Origin: DTKD01 sp964494345
GTDB lineage: Bacteria > Armatimonadota > UBA5829
Direction: 5' to 3'
NCBI GenBank assembly: GCA_964494345.1
Contig: CAZBSI010000010.1
Coordinates: 1 to 64,000 of the forward strand
Length of the DNA: 64,000 nucleotides
The stretch's first letter is position 1. The number at the start of each line of letters is the position of its first letter. Shown here in pieces: positions 19,598 through 27,972 of this stretch. The position numbers and the translations under genes are program-made. Under the pieces are notes generated by a model, which worked only from the letters and a program-made list of their open reading frames with translations, did no database searches and was not told the DNA's origin.

Positions 19598-19915
19598 CTA
19601 AAAATCGAGGACCAGATTTCCTGCTTGCTTTGTGAATAACGCGTTGCTTTCAGAGTTACCTATAGTAATGTCGAGATCCCACTTGGTTATATAGACCTCA
19701 AACAAACCAAGTGTTCCACGCACAGGAAATGGCTGAATTCTCTGTATGTCTTGGAGCATCCACGCATAAGCTCCAGGATATTCCGTGCAACACGCCGCTA
19801 ACTCATGTTTCTTGTTCGTGGGCTGGCAATCTACCACATGAGCAACTGCCAATGCATACCCAGTAGGTGAGATTGAAAGCTTTTTTGCGGAGACAATTAT
19901 AATTGGGGTAAAACA
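19598..19915 (-). pseudogene. ASCH-domain protein, 5'-truncated remnant
   Basis: On the minus strand the frame reads PTGYALAVAHVVDCQP, then YPGAYAWMLQDIQRIQPFP and VRGTLGLFEV. This resembles the core of ASCH-domain proteins (a PUA-like RNA/nucleotide-binding fold common in phages). The frame begins at a stop at 19916-19918 with no ATG. The nearest start is TTG 19852, and the usual N-terminal region is absent. It lies tail-to-tail with the Res gene. I infer a decayed gene at the island's right end. Confidence 0.55.
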
Positions 19916-19990
19916 CTAGCTCTACCAATATACTGCCATTGGCGAGTTCACAAGCCAATTCCATAATCCGCTTAACGAATCTGTATCTGA

Positions 19991-20203
19991 GACCTATATC
20001 AAAGAACAAGGTATACGGCACAAGTTTATCGCAGCAACAGAAGTGACCAGGAGTGCTTCTGCAACGACAACACGTTCTTCAACTTGCGTTACATCCGAGA
20101 GCAAGCTAGCCGATACTTGACACGATCCAGCCGCAGACCTTTGATGGCGTACAACTGGAAATCCGCTCAGCAAATACTGGAGGCATACGAATATGTGGTG
20201 TAA
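19991..20203 (+). pseudogene. Possible coding remnant, unrecognised
   Basis: A 70-codon open frame runs from a TGA at 19988-19990 to TAA at 20201-20203. Its composition is protein-like (NLRYIREQASRYLTR and WKSAQQILEAYEYVV), but it has no start codon at its head. I cannot assign a family. It may be the 3' end of a gene lost during island turnover. Confidence 0.25.
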
Positions 20204-20259
20204 CACATCATTGACAAGCCAACAATCCACCCGTGAGTTCTCATACTCATAATGTCAAG

Positions 20260-20337
20260 ATGAGAGGGCGCGCGCCTAACACTCAGTGCCCTTGTGGAAG
20301 TGGAAGAAAGTTTAAGCAGTGCTGCGGTTTGGGCTAA
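20260..20337 (+). CDS. SEC-C motif mini-ORF or 3' remnant
   Basis: ATG 20260 opens 25 codons ending PNTQCPCGSGRKFKQCCGLG. This is a textbook SEC-C zinc-binding motif (CPCGSG...CC), normally found at the extreme C-terminus of SecA and of various phage and defence proteins. No Shine-Dalgarno site is seen. The same frame stays open back to a TGA at 20212-20214. It is most likely the tail of a deleted gene rather than a free-standing microprotein. Confidence 0.5.
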   Translation: MRGRAPNTQCPCGSGRKFKQCCGLG

Positions 20338-20345
20338 TCAGCAGT

Positions 20346-20474
20346 ATGTTTGGCATTTCAAAGCAGATTGACTTAGTAAATCCGCAGCAGCTTCATGTGT
20401 ACATCAAGGAGGAATTGGGTCAACGTATGTACGTGGGGATGACCCGAAAAACCAAGATAAAGTGTCATATCTGA
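20346..20474 (+). CDS. Short ORF, unrecognised (42 aa)
   Basis: ATG 20346 opens MFGISKQIDLVNPQQLHVYI, ending in RKTKIKCHI. It follows the SEC-C remnant by 8 bp and runs up to the lone CRISPR-like repeat. It faintly suggests the N-terminal beta strands of HipA-type proteins, but it is too short to name and has no clear ribosome site. Confidence 0.2.
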   Translation: MFGISKQIDLVNPQQLHVYIKEELGQRMYVGMTRKTKIKCHI

Positions 20475-20479
20475 GCCTG

Positions 20480-20508
20480 GTCTTCCCACACACGCGGGAG
20501 TAAACCAA
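20480..20508 (+). repeat. Solitary degenerate CRISPR-like repeat
   Basis: A 29-base stretch beginning GTCTTCCCACACACGC and ending GGGAGTAAACCAA has the layout of a I-E repeat (GTxTTCCC, a palindrome, AACC) but differs from the array repeat at 10105 at many positions. It stands alone about 250 bp inside the right att copy. It is a candidate remnant of another array. Confidence 0.4.
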
Positions 20509-20863
20509 CGACCGTTGAGTGGCCTACTGCTGCAGGCGGCAGTGTATAGCAGTTTATGCTTAATGAGTGTGATTTGTTGATTAGTTAGTAGCCCGAGCCA
20601 TCAGGCGAGTATTGGCTGCTACTGCCGTGAAAGTCTACCCATTAAGTGCACAGAGTTGTCAATTTATCACCCCCCCACACCTTCACCCGAAACCTTCGTT
20701 TTCCCAAATATATTGCCTGAAATTGAACGTAACTTACACGAGATCCACCCTGTCCCCTTGGCGCCGCCACCCTTCCCTCCACCCCAACTTATCCACGAGA
20801 AGGTATATCCCCCCTTATATTTAAGTTACTTTTAGTGCATCGGCTAGTTTCGCGGGAGGCAAT
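20509..20863. other. Intergenic junction carrying the right att copy
   Basis: No gene is supported here. An apparent plus-strand ORF at 20612-20824 spans the att repeat and a C-rich tract, and has no ribosome site or family features. The stretch ends with GGGAGG just before the next gene's ATG at 20864. Base use changes from AT-rich to the chromosome-like style across it. Confidence 0.6.
20753..20769 (+). repeat. Attachment-site core, right copy
   Basis: TCCCCTTGGCGCCGCCA is identical to the last 17 bases of tRNA-Glu at 273-289 and in the same orientation, 20.5 kb away. Only the 3' fragment of the tRNA is present here, as expected for the displaced end after integration. Confidence 0.75.
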
Positions 20864-23800
20864 ATGTCTGAACTCTATTCGAGCATTATCGACAATCGTC
20901 ACGATAACACCCTTTTGTCTGGTTTATCTCGCATGGGCGAGCAGGGCAGAGAGTTGCTGATCGCATCTGCTTTTTTTTCACTAGACGCTTTGTTTTTGTT
21001 GGCAGATTCCATCGCCGACTTTACAGATATCAGGATATTATTCGGTGATGACGCCAGTCCGAGTCAGCGTAAAGAACTGCTGGAGAAGCTGCGCACGGCC
21101 TCAGATGCCGATCTGCTGGCCCAGCGCAAAAACTCGCCTCTGCTTTCTTCTCTACAAAAAATAGAGCAACTATTCGCCAACGGTTACGTTCAGGCGCGCT
21201 GTTATACCAAAGAAAAGTTCCACGCCAAGGCCTATCTTACAACCCGACCCGCCATCCACCCCGCACAGATGGGCGTGATCGGCAGCGGCAATTTCACCAG
21301 GCCGGGTCTGCTTCAGAATATCGAATTAAATGTCGAGCTTACCCCCGAACAAACCAGCCAACTCAGAGCCTGGTATGACGAGCGCTGGGACGAAGCCGAA
21401 GAGGACATAGTCACTGAAGATATCCTCAAAGAAATCCAGCGACACATAACGCTTTACGATCCCTACTATTTGTATCTGAAAGCTCTCTATCTTTGGGGCC
21501 AGCACTACCAGGGCGACACGACCGACCGCGACAGCGACCTTCTCAAAATGCTCGACAAACACCAGCAAGACGGAGTATTCCAATCCCTGAAAATCCTGCA
21601 GCGCGAGCACGGCGTTCTGATCTCAGATGGGGTGGGGCTGGGCAAAAGCTTCATCGCGCTTGCCTTAATGGAGCACTACTGTCAACAGGGCGAAAGAGCC
21701 CTGTTGATAGCCCCCAAAAACATCCTGGAAAACAGTTGGTTCGGCTATTTGAAGAAGTATCTCGGCGATTACGACGGGGGCTACGGAAATATCAAAAAAC
21801 TATCCATGACCGATTTCGGGTTCGACCCCGAACACTGCACTGACGAAGGCAAATGCAAGCGAGCGCGAGACCTGGCGCGCCAGGCAGATGTAATCGTCAT
21901 CGACGAATCCCACAACTTCCGCACCACCGCTGCAAATCGCTATGTAAATCTGTTTAAGATAATAGAACCCGTCAACGGTCGCCGGAAAAAGGTAATTATG
22001 CTCACCGCGACGCCCATCAACACCTCCTATTCGGATATCAGCGCCCAACTCGCTCTCATCACACACAACGACGGGCGCATCGGCGGTTTCAGCATCGAAC
22101 AGATACGCAAAGCAACCCGGATTCTCGACAAAGAAGAAGACTCCGTGGACAACACCGGCTTTCTGACTGTCCAACCGGCTCACACATCAAACAACGTCCT
22201 GAACCAGGTTCTCGAACAGGTGATGATCCAGCGCAGCCGTGAGACCTGCAAAGCCCTATCCACGGCCGCTGGCGAACAACTCCGCTTCCCAAATCGCCTC
22301 GGCCCGGAGTGCATAGAATATGAGATACAACCCGAGAGCGCAAACTACAGCACGCTCATCAAACGCGCCCACGAGCTGTTCCGACCCGGTGTCAAATACG
22401 TCGAGGACGTCAAAAAAGCTCTCGAAAAAATGAAAGACACCGGCAGGGTCGATCTGCCCGCCAGCCTCAAAAAAGGCCCACAAAAAGGAATCAAACTGGC
22501 GGCATTTCTGACCGAACAATACAGGCGCGAACTGCAACAATCAAGCAAGCAATACAGCGATGAAGTCCACCTCGCCGGGCTCGTTTTTGCCAACGCTCTC
22601 AAGCAATTAGAAAGCAGCCCCGCGGCATTCCAGGGCATCATCCAAAGCATAGGCGTCGGCCTCATCGCCCGCCTCAAACACGTTTTTGGCGATCAGGCAT
22701 ACAACTACACGGCCGGGCACGAACAATGGGTCAGGGCCTCTCTTTGCGACGAAGACAACTCCGACGATACCCCGGACACAATCGTCGACGGTGACACTCT
22801 CGACGCTTCCGGCGCAGAGGTCGACCAATGGCTGGATCAGGCTATTCGATCACGCAAATTGGGAGCCAAGCTCGCAGGCTTCACGGAGGAACACTTCGAC
22901 GTAGAACGATGGCGCGACGATATAGTCCAGGACCTCCGATTTTTAAAAGAAGTCCACGCCGCCATACTTGACGCCCGCAAACAGCCGGACCCAAAACTGA
23001 AAGTAGTCGTGCCGAAAATCGAGGAAAAACTCAAGCAGGAAAATCGTATTCTGGTCTTTACCCAAAGCCAGCGAACGGCTGAATATCTCGAGGCCGAACT
23101 GAAAAATCGCCTTCCGAATTACAACGTAGCACGCATCGACTCTCGCGTCGAAAAGACCCGGGCCGCTATCGTGCACGCCTTCTGCCCCGGCTACAATCCC
23201 CCAAAGACGGCGCCTTCTGTGCCGGCTAAAATAGATGTGCTGATATCCACCGACGTCCTCAGCGAGGGCGTTAACCTTCAGGAAGCCGGCGTGATTTTAA
23301 ACTACGACATCCATTGGAACCCCGTGCGATTAATCCAGCGCATCGGCAGGGTAGACCGCCGCCTTGATCCCGAAGTCACCCCGCACCAGCACGAGTTCAT
23401 TATATACAATGTGTTGCCCTGCTCCGAGATCGAGGAGATAATCAGGCTGGTGGAATCTGTAGAACGACGCACGTTGAAGATAAGCAAGGCCATCGGTATC
23501 GACGAGTCCTTCTTCAAATCCACCGACCCCGAAGGCACTCTGAAAGAGTTCAACAAAATCTACAACGGCGAGGTTACGCCGAAGGATCACGCGTTCACAC
23601 AATACATCCGTCACTTCAACGAGCCCGACGAAAAAACTATGGCAATTCTCGATGCGCTGCCCCCGGGCGCTTTCGGTATTTGGGACAGCGCGCCGTGTGA
23701 TGGCCTGTTTGCTCTGTTTACTATGCAGCCTACAAATCGCGCCACCGATTCCGTCAGGAATGCCTTCGCAACTATCATCGGCAGACCGGTTCTTGCGTTA

Positions 23801-24028
23801 GAGCGAACGGGCGGAGGAATCACGCTTCAGGCTGCGGAAATATTGAATATACTCTCAAAAACCATAGAAGGCGAACCCTCGGCGCTGCCGTCCGATGAGG
23901 CTGCTCTCGGAGAAGCGTTGAAACGCCTCGAAAATGCTGTTCGGTCCAGCTTTTTCGAAATAGCGCTGCCGAACACCATCCTGCCCAGCCTCGTCTGCTG
24001 GATGGAACTGAGAAGAGGAAATCGTTGA
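20864..24028 (+). CDS. PLD-type nuclease / SNF2 helicase fusion
   Basis: The protein has 1054 aa. An N-terminal phospholipase D-like nuclease domain shows KFHAKAYL (about residue 118) and GVIGSGNFTRPGL (about 138). An SNF2 helicase follows, with DGVGLGKSFIALAL (about 255), IVIDESHNFR (about 344), MLTATPINTS (about 379), STDVLSEGVNLQ (about 795) and LIQRIGRVDRRL (about 824). A GGGAGG site precedes ATG 20864. It ends 1 bp before the methyltransferase gene, so the two form a translationally coupled pair. By family it should translocate on DNA and cut or mark foreign DNA. PLD, SNF2 and methyltransferase parts are also components of DISARM, but drmA and drmB are absent. Its base use is GC-richer than the island to the left. 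Confidence 0.9.
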   Translation: MSELYSSIIDNRHDNTLLSGLSRMGEQGRELLIASAFFSLDALFLLADSIADFTDIRILFGDDASPSQRKELLEKLRTASDADLLAQRKNSPLLSSLQKIEQLFANGYVQARCYTKEKFHAKAYLTTRPAIHPAQMGVIGSGNFTRPGLLQNIELNVELTPEQTSQLRAWYDERWDEAEEDIVTEDILKEIQRHITLYDPYYLYLKALYLWGQHYQGDTTDRDSDLLKMLDKHQQDGVFQSLKILQREHGVLISDGVGLGKSFIALALMEHYCQQGERALLIAPKNILENSWFGYLKKYLGDYDGGYGNIKKLSMTDFGFDPEHCTDEGKCKRARDLARQADVIVIDESHNFRTTAANRYVNLFKIIEPVNGRRKKVIMLTATPINTSYSDISAQLALITHNDGRIGGFSIEQIRKATRILDKEEDSVDNTGFLTVQPAHTSNNVLNQVLEQVMIQRSRETCKALSTAAGEQLRFPNRLGPECIEYEIQPESANYSTLIKRAHELFRPGVKYVEDVKKALEKMKDTGRVDLPASLKKGPQKGIKLAAFLTEQYRRELQQSSKQYSDEVHLAGLVFANALKQLESSPAAFQGIIQSIGVGLIARLKHVFGDQAYNYTAGHEQWVRASLCDEDNSDDTPDTIVDGDTLDASGAEVDQWLDQAIRSRKLGAKLAGFTEEHFDVERWRDDIVQDLRFLKEVHAAILDARKQPDPKLKVVVPKIEEKLKQENRILVFTQSQRTAEYLEAELKNRLPNYNVARIDSRVEKTRAAIVHAFCPGYNPPKTAPSVPAKIDVLISTDVLSEGVNLQEAGVILNYDIHWNPVRLIQRIGRVDRRLDPEVTPHQHEFIIYNVLPCSEIEEIIRLVESVERRTLKISKAIGIDESFFKSTDPEGTLKEFNKIYNGEVTPKDHAFTQYIRHFNEPDEKTMAILDALPPGAFGIWDSAPCDGLFALFTMQPTNRATDSVRNAFATIIGRPVLALERTGGGITLQAAEILNILSKTIEGEPSALPSDEAALGEALKRLENAVRSSFFEIALPNTILPSLVCWMELRRGNR

Positions 24029-24029
24029 T

Positions 24030-27000
24030 ATGACCAATATCCCATCCGAAGCCCTGGCATCAATACGCGACCGGCAAACCCTTTTCGGCTTCCTTAATAA
24101 ACATCTAAATTGGCCGGTGGATCCGCAGGATACGTTCACCTACGAAGCCCCGCAGCCCACATCAAGCGCGCAGGCGGATGTGGAGGTCAGCCGGATAGTC
24201 CCGTTCGGAGCCGACGACCCTTTTGTCATTATGCTGTGCGAGTTCGAGACTGGCTTCCGCCGAACCGACCTTCGCGATATTCTCGGAGGCATCAAAAAAG
24301 ATATGCGCAAGCGGGGAGCATATCAGGGTAAAAGCCTGGAAGACATCATATTCATCTGCTCCGCCAACAACTACGCCAGCCTCAGTTTCGCCCATTTCCA
24401 GCAGCAGGAAAACCGGCTGCCCAAGTTGAGCACTTTCGGTTGGGATACCGCCGACGTCACACAAATCCGCACTCTGCGTGAATTCAACCTGCCTCCGCTG
24501 TATATGCGCATGGACGCCGATGGCCAGCCTGCGTGGGATCAGCTACGAGACGATTGGCTCAAGGCGTGGGATGTCGAACGGGTATCTGACGATTTCTATA
24601 AAAGCTACGAAGAAATATTCAAAACGGTCGAAGATCAACACATCGGCCCCACCAAAGGCGACAAACGCCTCTTCGCGCTTCGCCTGTTTAATCGCCTGTT
24701 GTTTCTGCAATTTGTGCAGAAGAAGAAGTGGCTGAGGATCAACGGCAGCGTCAATTATCTGCAGGAGCTGTATAAGCAGGCTATAGATAATGGCGAAAAC
24801 TTCTACCGCGACCGTCTCTACTGGCTCTTCTTCCATGGCCTCGGAACCTCGGAAAACGCAGATTCGTCACAGTGTCCCGATCGCCAGGCAGTTGTCGACC
24901 GCATCGGAGAAGTCCCGTTCCTCAACGGCGGGTTGTTTCAGTGCGAAGACGCCGACGACCATTACGACGCGGTGCAGATAGACAACGACGCCTTCGGTCT
25001 TATGATAAACAACCTCTTTTGCAGGTATAATTTCACCATCACCGAAAGCTCCCCTCTGGACGTCGATGTGGCTGTAGACCCGGAGATGCTCGGCAGTATA
25101 TTCGAAAGGCTGGTCACCGACCGCCACGATTCCGGCAGCTACTACACCCCCAAGCCAATCGTCTCATTTATGTGCCGCGAGGCCCTCAAAGGTTATCTAT
25201 CCGGAAAGCTTGGCGCGGTCCCCGAAGACGACATCGCCAAATTTGTAGACGAGCAGGTCCCATTCGGCAAATGCGACCCGGAGAGCGTTTTGCAGGCGTT
25301 AAAGGACGTACGGGTATGCGACCCTGCGTGCGGCAGCGGAGCTTATCTGCTTGGTATGCTGCATGAGCTTCTCGGCCTTCGCCAGTGTTTGTTTGCTGTA
25401 AAGCAGAACGATGCCGCCACTGTATATGAGCGCAAGCTGGATATCATCCAAAACAACCTCTACGGCGTCGACCTCGACCCGTTCGCCGTCAACATCGCTC
25501 GTTTGAGGCTGTGGCTGTCTCTGGTAGTCGATGACGACAGAAACCCCATCGACGATCCCGGCGCACGTGACGCCGTCGCTCTCCCTAACCTGGATTTTAA
25601 GATAGAGGTGGGCAACAGCGTCATCTGCTCCGACCCCCAGGTATCGATAGAAAACACGGGCTTCCGAAGGCTGAGTATCGAAGAATATGTGAAGGCCAAG
25701 GCCGAATATCTGCGCGCCCACAACGAAAAGAAGCACGAACTATATAAGAAAATCTTCGACCTGCGAAATGACATCTTCCTTATGGAGGCCCGGCAGGCCG
25801 ATAATATCCGCTTTGATTGGTCAGTAGACTTCGCCGAGATATTCAACCCGGAGGATAACAAACCTGGCGGCTTCGATATAGTAGTCGCAAACCCGCCCTA
25901 TGTTCGGCAGGAACTGATAAAGGACGACAAACCTGCTCTAAAGGGCATCTATAACGACCTCTACTGCGGCACCGCCGACCTATACGTCTATTTTTACCTG
26001 CGCGCTATCCAGATGCTCAAAGAAGGCGGCATGCTGACGTTTATCAGCAGCAACAAATGGTTCAAGGCGGCCTACGGAGCCAAACTCAGAGAGCACGTCG
26101 CCGACAACTGTTCTATCATTAGCATTACAGATTTTGGCGAGTTGCCGGTCTTTCAATCCGCTGCAACGTTCCCGATGATTTTCATCGCACGCAAAGGCGA
26201 GTCGCAATGTGAGGCTGTTCTCACAAATGTAAAGTCTCTCGCCGACCCATACCCCAATGTCAAAGCGATAATAGACCAACAGGGCGTCCCTCTTCCTGAA
26301 TCTGCATTCTCAGGCGCGAACTGGACTCTGACGGACTCGACTACAGCAGATATACTAGAGAAAATGGAGAAGGCCGGAACCCCCCTCGGTGAGTATGTTG
26401 GCCATAAGATCTATTATGGAATAAAAACTGGCTTCAATACTGCCTTCGTGATTAACGGCGATAAGAGGCGGGAACTCATAGCGGCCGACCCCAAAAGCGC
26501 TGAAATTATCAAGCCGACGGCTAAGGGAGATGATATCCGCAAATGGAGAATTGTTGATCGGGACAGGTGGCTCATTGTAACAAAGGTTGGGGTTGATATT
26601 GATCGTTATCCCGCTATATTTAAACACCTTAAACAATGGCAGCCGCAGTTGGAAAAGCGACACGATAAAGGAGACCACTGGTGGGAACTCAGACCTTGCA
26701 AGTACTATGACGAGTTCGATAAGCCGAAAATTGTATATCCGGAGATAGCCAAAGAAGCGCGGTTTGCTTTCGATGAAGCAGGAATATGCCCGCTGAAGAC
26801 AGTATTCAGCATGATCGCTGGGAAGTTTTTGTTAGGAATGTTAAATTCGAAAGCAGTATGGACTTACTTGAAGTCTAAATGCTCCGTTTTAGGCGACGCT
26901 GATAGACACGGACGCCTTACTCTGCAAGCAATATATATTAAGCAAATCCCCATCCCCGACGCATCAGATTCAGACAAAGCATTAATATCGGGTTTGGTTC

Positions 27001-27086
27001 AGAAGTGTCTGGATGCGCAGGGTGTGGGCTGCGAGGAGTGGGAGAGGGAGATCGACGAGCGCGTCGCCGCCCTCTACGGCCTCTAA
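24030..27086 (+). CDS. Eco57I-type (class I) N6-adenine DNA methyltransferase
   Basis: The protein has 1018 aa. The methyltransferase core shows AdoMet motif VCDPACGSGAYLLGML (about residue 429) and catalytic VVANPPYVRQ (about 620). SGSYYTPKPIVSFMCREAL precedes it, as in type I, IIG and PglX-like enzymes. The C-terminal third, with GHKIYYGIKTGFNTAFVI and PKIVYPEIAKE, looks like a target-recognition region. The N-terminal 300 residues may hold another domain, but I cannot identify nuclease residues. The ATG is 1 bp after the PLD-helicase stop. It probably methylates host sites so that its partner spares them, but a stand-alone IIG enzyme is possible. Confidence 0.88.
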   Translation: MTNIPSEALASIRDRQTLFGFLNKHLNWPVDPQDTFTYEAPQPTSSAQADVEVSRIVPFGADDPFVIMLCEFETGFRRTDLRDILGGIKKDMRKRGAYQGKSLEDIIFICSANNYASLSFAHFQQQENRLPKLSTFGWDTADVTQIRTLREFNLPPLYMRMDADGQPAWDQLRDDWLKAWDVERVSDDFYKSYEEIFKTVEDQHIGPTKGDKRLFALRLFNRLLFLQFVQKKKWLRINGSVNYLQELYKQAIDNGENFYRDRLYWLFFHGLGTSENADSSQCPDRQAVVDRIGEVPFLNGGLFQCEDADDHYDAVQIDNDAFGLMINNLFCRYNFTITESSPLDVDVAVDPEMLGSIFERLVTDRHDSGSYYTPKPIVSFMCREALKGYLSGKLGAVPEDDIAKFVDEQVPFGKCDPESVLQALKDVRVCDPACGSGAYLLGMLHELLGLRQCLFAVKQNDAATVYERKLDIIQNNLYGVDLDPFAVNIARLRLWLSLVVDDDRNPIDDPGARDAVALPNLDFKIEVGNSVICSDPQVSIENTGFRRLSIEEYVKAKAEYLRAHNEKKHELYKKIFDLRNDIFLMEARQADNIRFDWSVDFAEIFNPEDNKPGGFDIVVANPPYVRQELIKDDKPALKGIYNDLYCGTADLYVYFYLRAIQMLKEGGMLTFISSNKWFKAAYGAKLREHVADNCSIISITDFGELPVFQSAATFPMIFIARKGESQCEAVLTNVKSLADPYPNVKAIIDQQGVPLPESAFSGANWTLTDSTTADILEKMEKAGTPLGEYVGHKIYYGIKTGFNTAFVINGDKRRELIAADPKSAEIIKPTAKGDDIRKWRIVDRDRWLIVTKVGVDIDRYPAIFKHLKQWQPQLEKRHDKGDHWWELRPCKYYDEFDKPKIVYPEIAKEARFAFDEAGICPLKTVFSMIAGKFLLGMLNSKAVWTYLKSKCSVLGDADRHGRLTLQAIYIKQIPIPDASDSDKALISGLVQKCLDAQGVGCEEWEREIDERVAALYGL

Positions 27087-27204
27087 GCCCCGCAACCATT
27101 TTTCCGGTATCCGCTATCCATCGTTATTTCCGGCTTTCGCCTATTTCGCGTTTTCGCGTTTTTCCCTTCCCCGCCACCCGGTCATTTCGAGCGCATCCCA
27201 TCCC

Positions 27205-27234
27205 TTGCCCCCAAACCCTCCGCTGTGCTAGAAT
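27205..27234 (+). promoter_or_regulatory. kdsB promoter, predicted leaderless start
   Basis: TTGCCC (27205-27210), an 18-bp spacer and extended -10 TGCTAGAAT (TAGAAT 27229-27234) end 6 bp before ATG 27241. Transcription would begin at or next to the start codon. No Shine-Dalgarno site is present. Confidence 0.55.
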
Positions 27235-27240
27235 CCGGCT

Positions 27241-27972
27241 ATGAAATCTGTTGTAATCATACCGGCGCGGATGGCGGCGACACGCTTTCCGGGTAAGCCT
27301 TTGGTCGATTTGTGCGGCAAGCCTATGATCCAGTGGGTCTATGAGCGTTCAAGCAGCGCGACCGGTGTTTCGCAGGTCATAGTCGCCACCTGTGATCCCG
27401 AAATCGCGGAAGCAGTCCGGGCATTTGGCGGCGAAGCCGTGATGACCTCTACTGCGCATCGCTCAGGCACGGACAGGCTCGCCGAGGCCGCCGCGAACCT
27501 CGATGCGGATGTGATAATCAACGTCCAGGGCGATGAGCCGCTTATCGATCCGGACTCGATAGAACTCGCACTAAATCCTTTTGCATCACGCGACGAAGTC
27601 ACAATGACCAGCCTGATGACCCCAATTGACCCGCAATCGGCCCAAAACCCGAACCTTGTAAAAGTAGTCGTCGATATGCAGAACTACGCGCTATATTTCT
27701 CCCGCAGCCCGATTCCTTACGAGCGCAATCCGTTGCAGGGCAAGCCTATCTACGGTCACGTCGGATTATATGCCTACACCCGCGATTTCCTGCTCAAGTT
27801 CGCCTCTTTGCAGCCGACTCCGCTTGAGCAAGCCGAGTCTTTAGAGCAACTGCGGGTTATCGAGCACGGGTATCGCATCAAAATGGTAGAGATAAAAGAC
27901 AGGCCGCTGGGCGTCGATACGCTTGACGATCTCGAAAAAGCCCGGTTGGCGATAATAAATGGTGAACTATGA
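27241..27972 (+). CDS. kdsB: 3-deoxy-manno-octulosonate cytidylyltransferase (CMP-Kdo synthetase)
   Basis: It activates Kdo with CTP for lipopolysaccharide core assembly in the cytoplasm. The 243 aa begin with the nucleotidyltransferase signature IIPARMAATRFPGKPL. Further family motifs are HRSGTDRLAEA and INVQGDEPLIDPD, with SRSPIPYER and HVGLYAYTRDFL downstream. The length is normal. Its stop overlaps the kdsA start (ATGA), so the two are coupled. The ATG probably starts a leaderless message. The gene marks the return to chromosomal housekeeping after the defence modules and supports a Gram-negative envelope. Confidence 0.97.
   Translation: MKSVVIIPARMAATRFPGKPLVDLCGKPMIQWVYERSSSATGVSQVIVATCDPEIAEAVRAFGGEAVMTSTAHRSGTDRLAEAAANLDADVIINVQGDEPLIDPDSIELALNPFASRDEVTMTSLMTPIDPQSAQNPNLVKVVVDMQNYALYFSRSPIPYERNPLQGKPIYGHVGLYAYTRDFLLKFASLQPTPLEQAESLEQLRVIEHGYRIKMVEIKDRPLGVDTLDDLEKARLAIINGEL

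Noticed and set aside
20612..20824. 70-codon ORF across the right att copy
   Set aside because: It runs through a C-rich tract and the tRNA fragment with no ribosome site or family signature.
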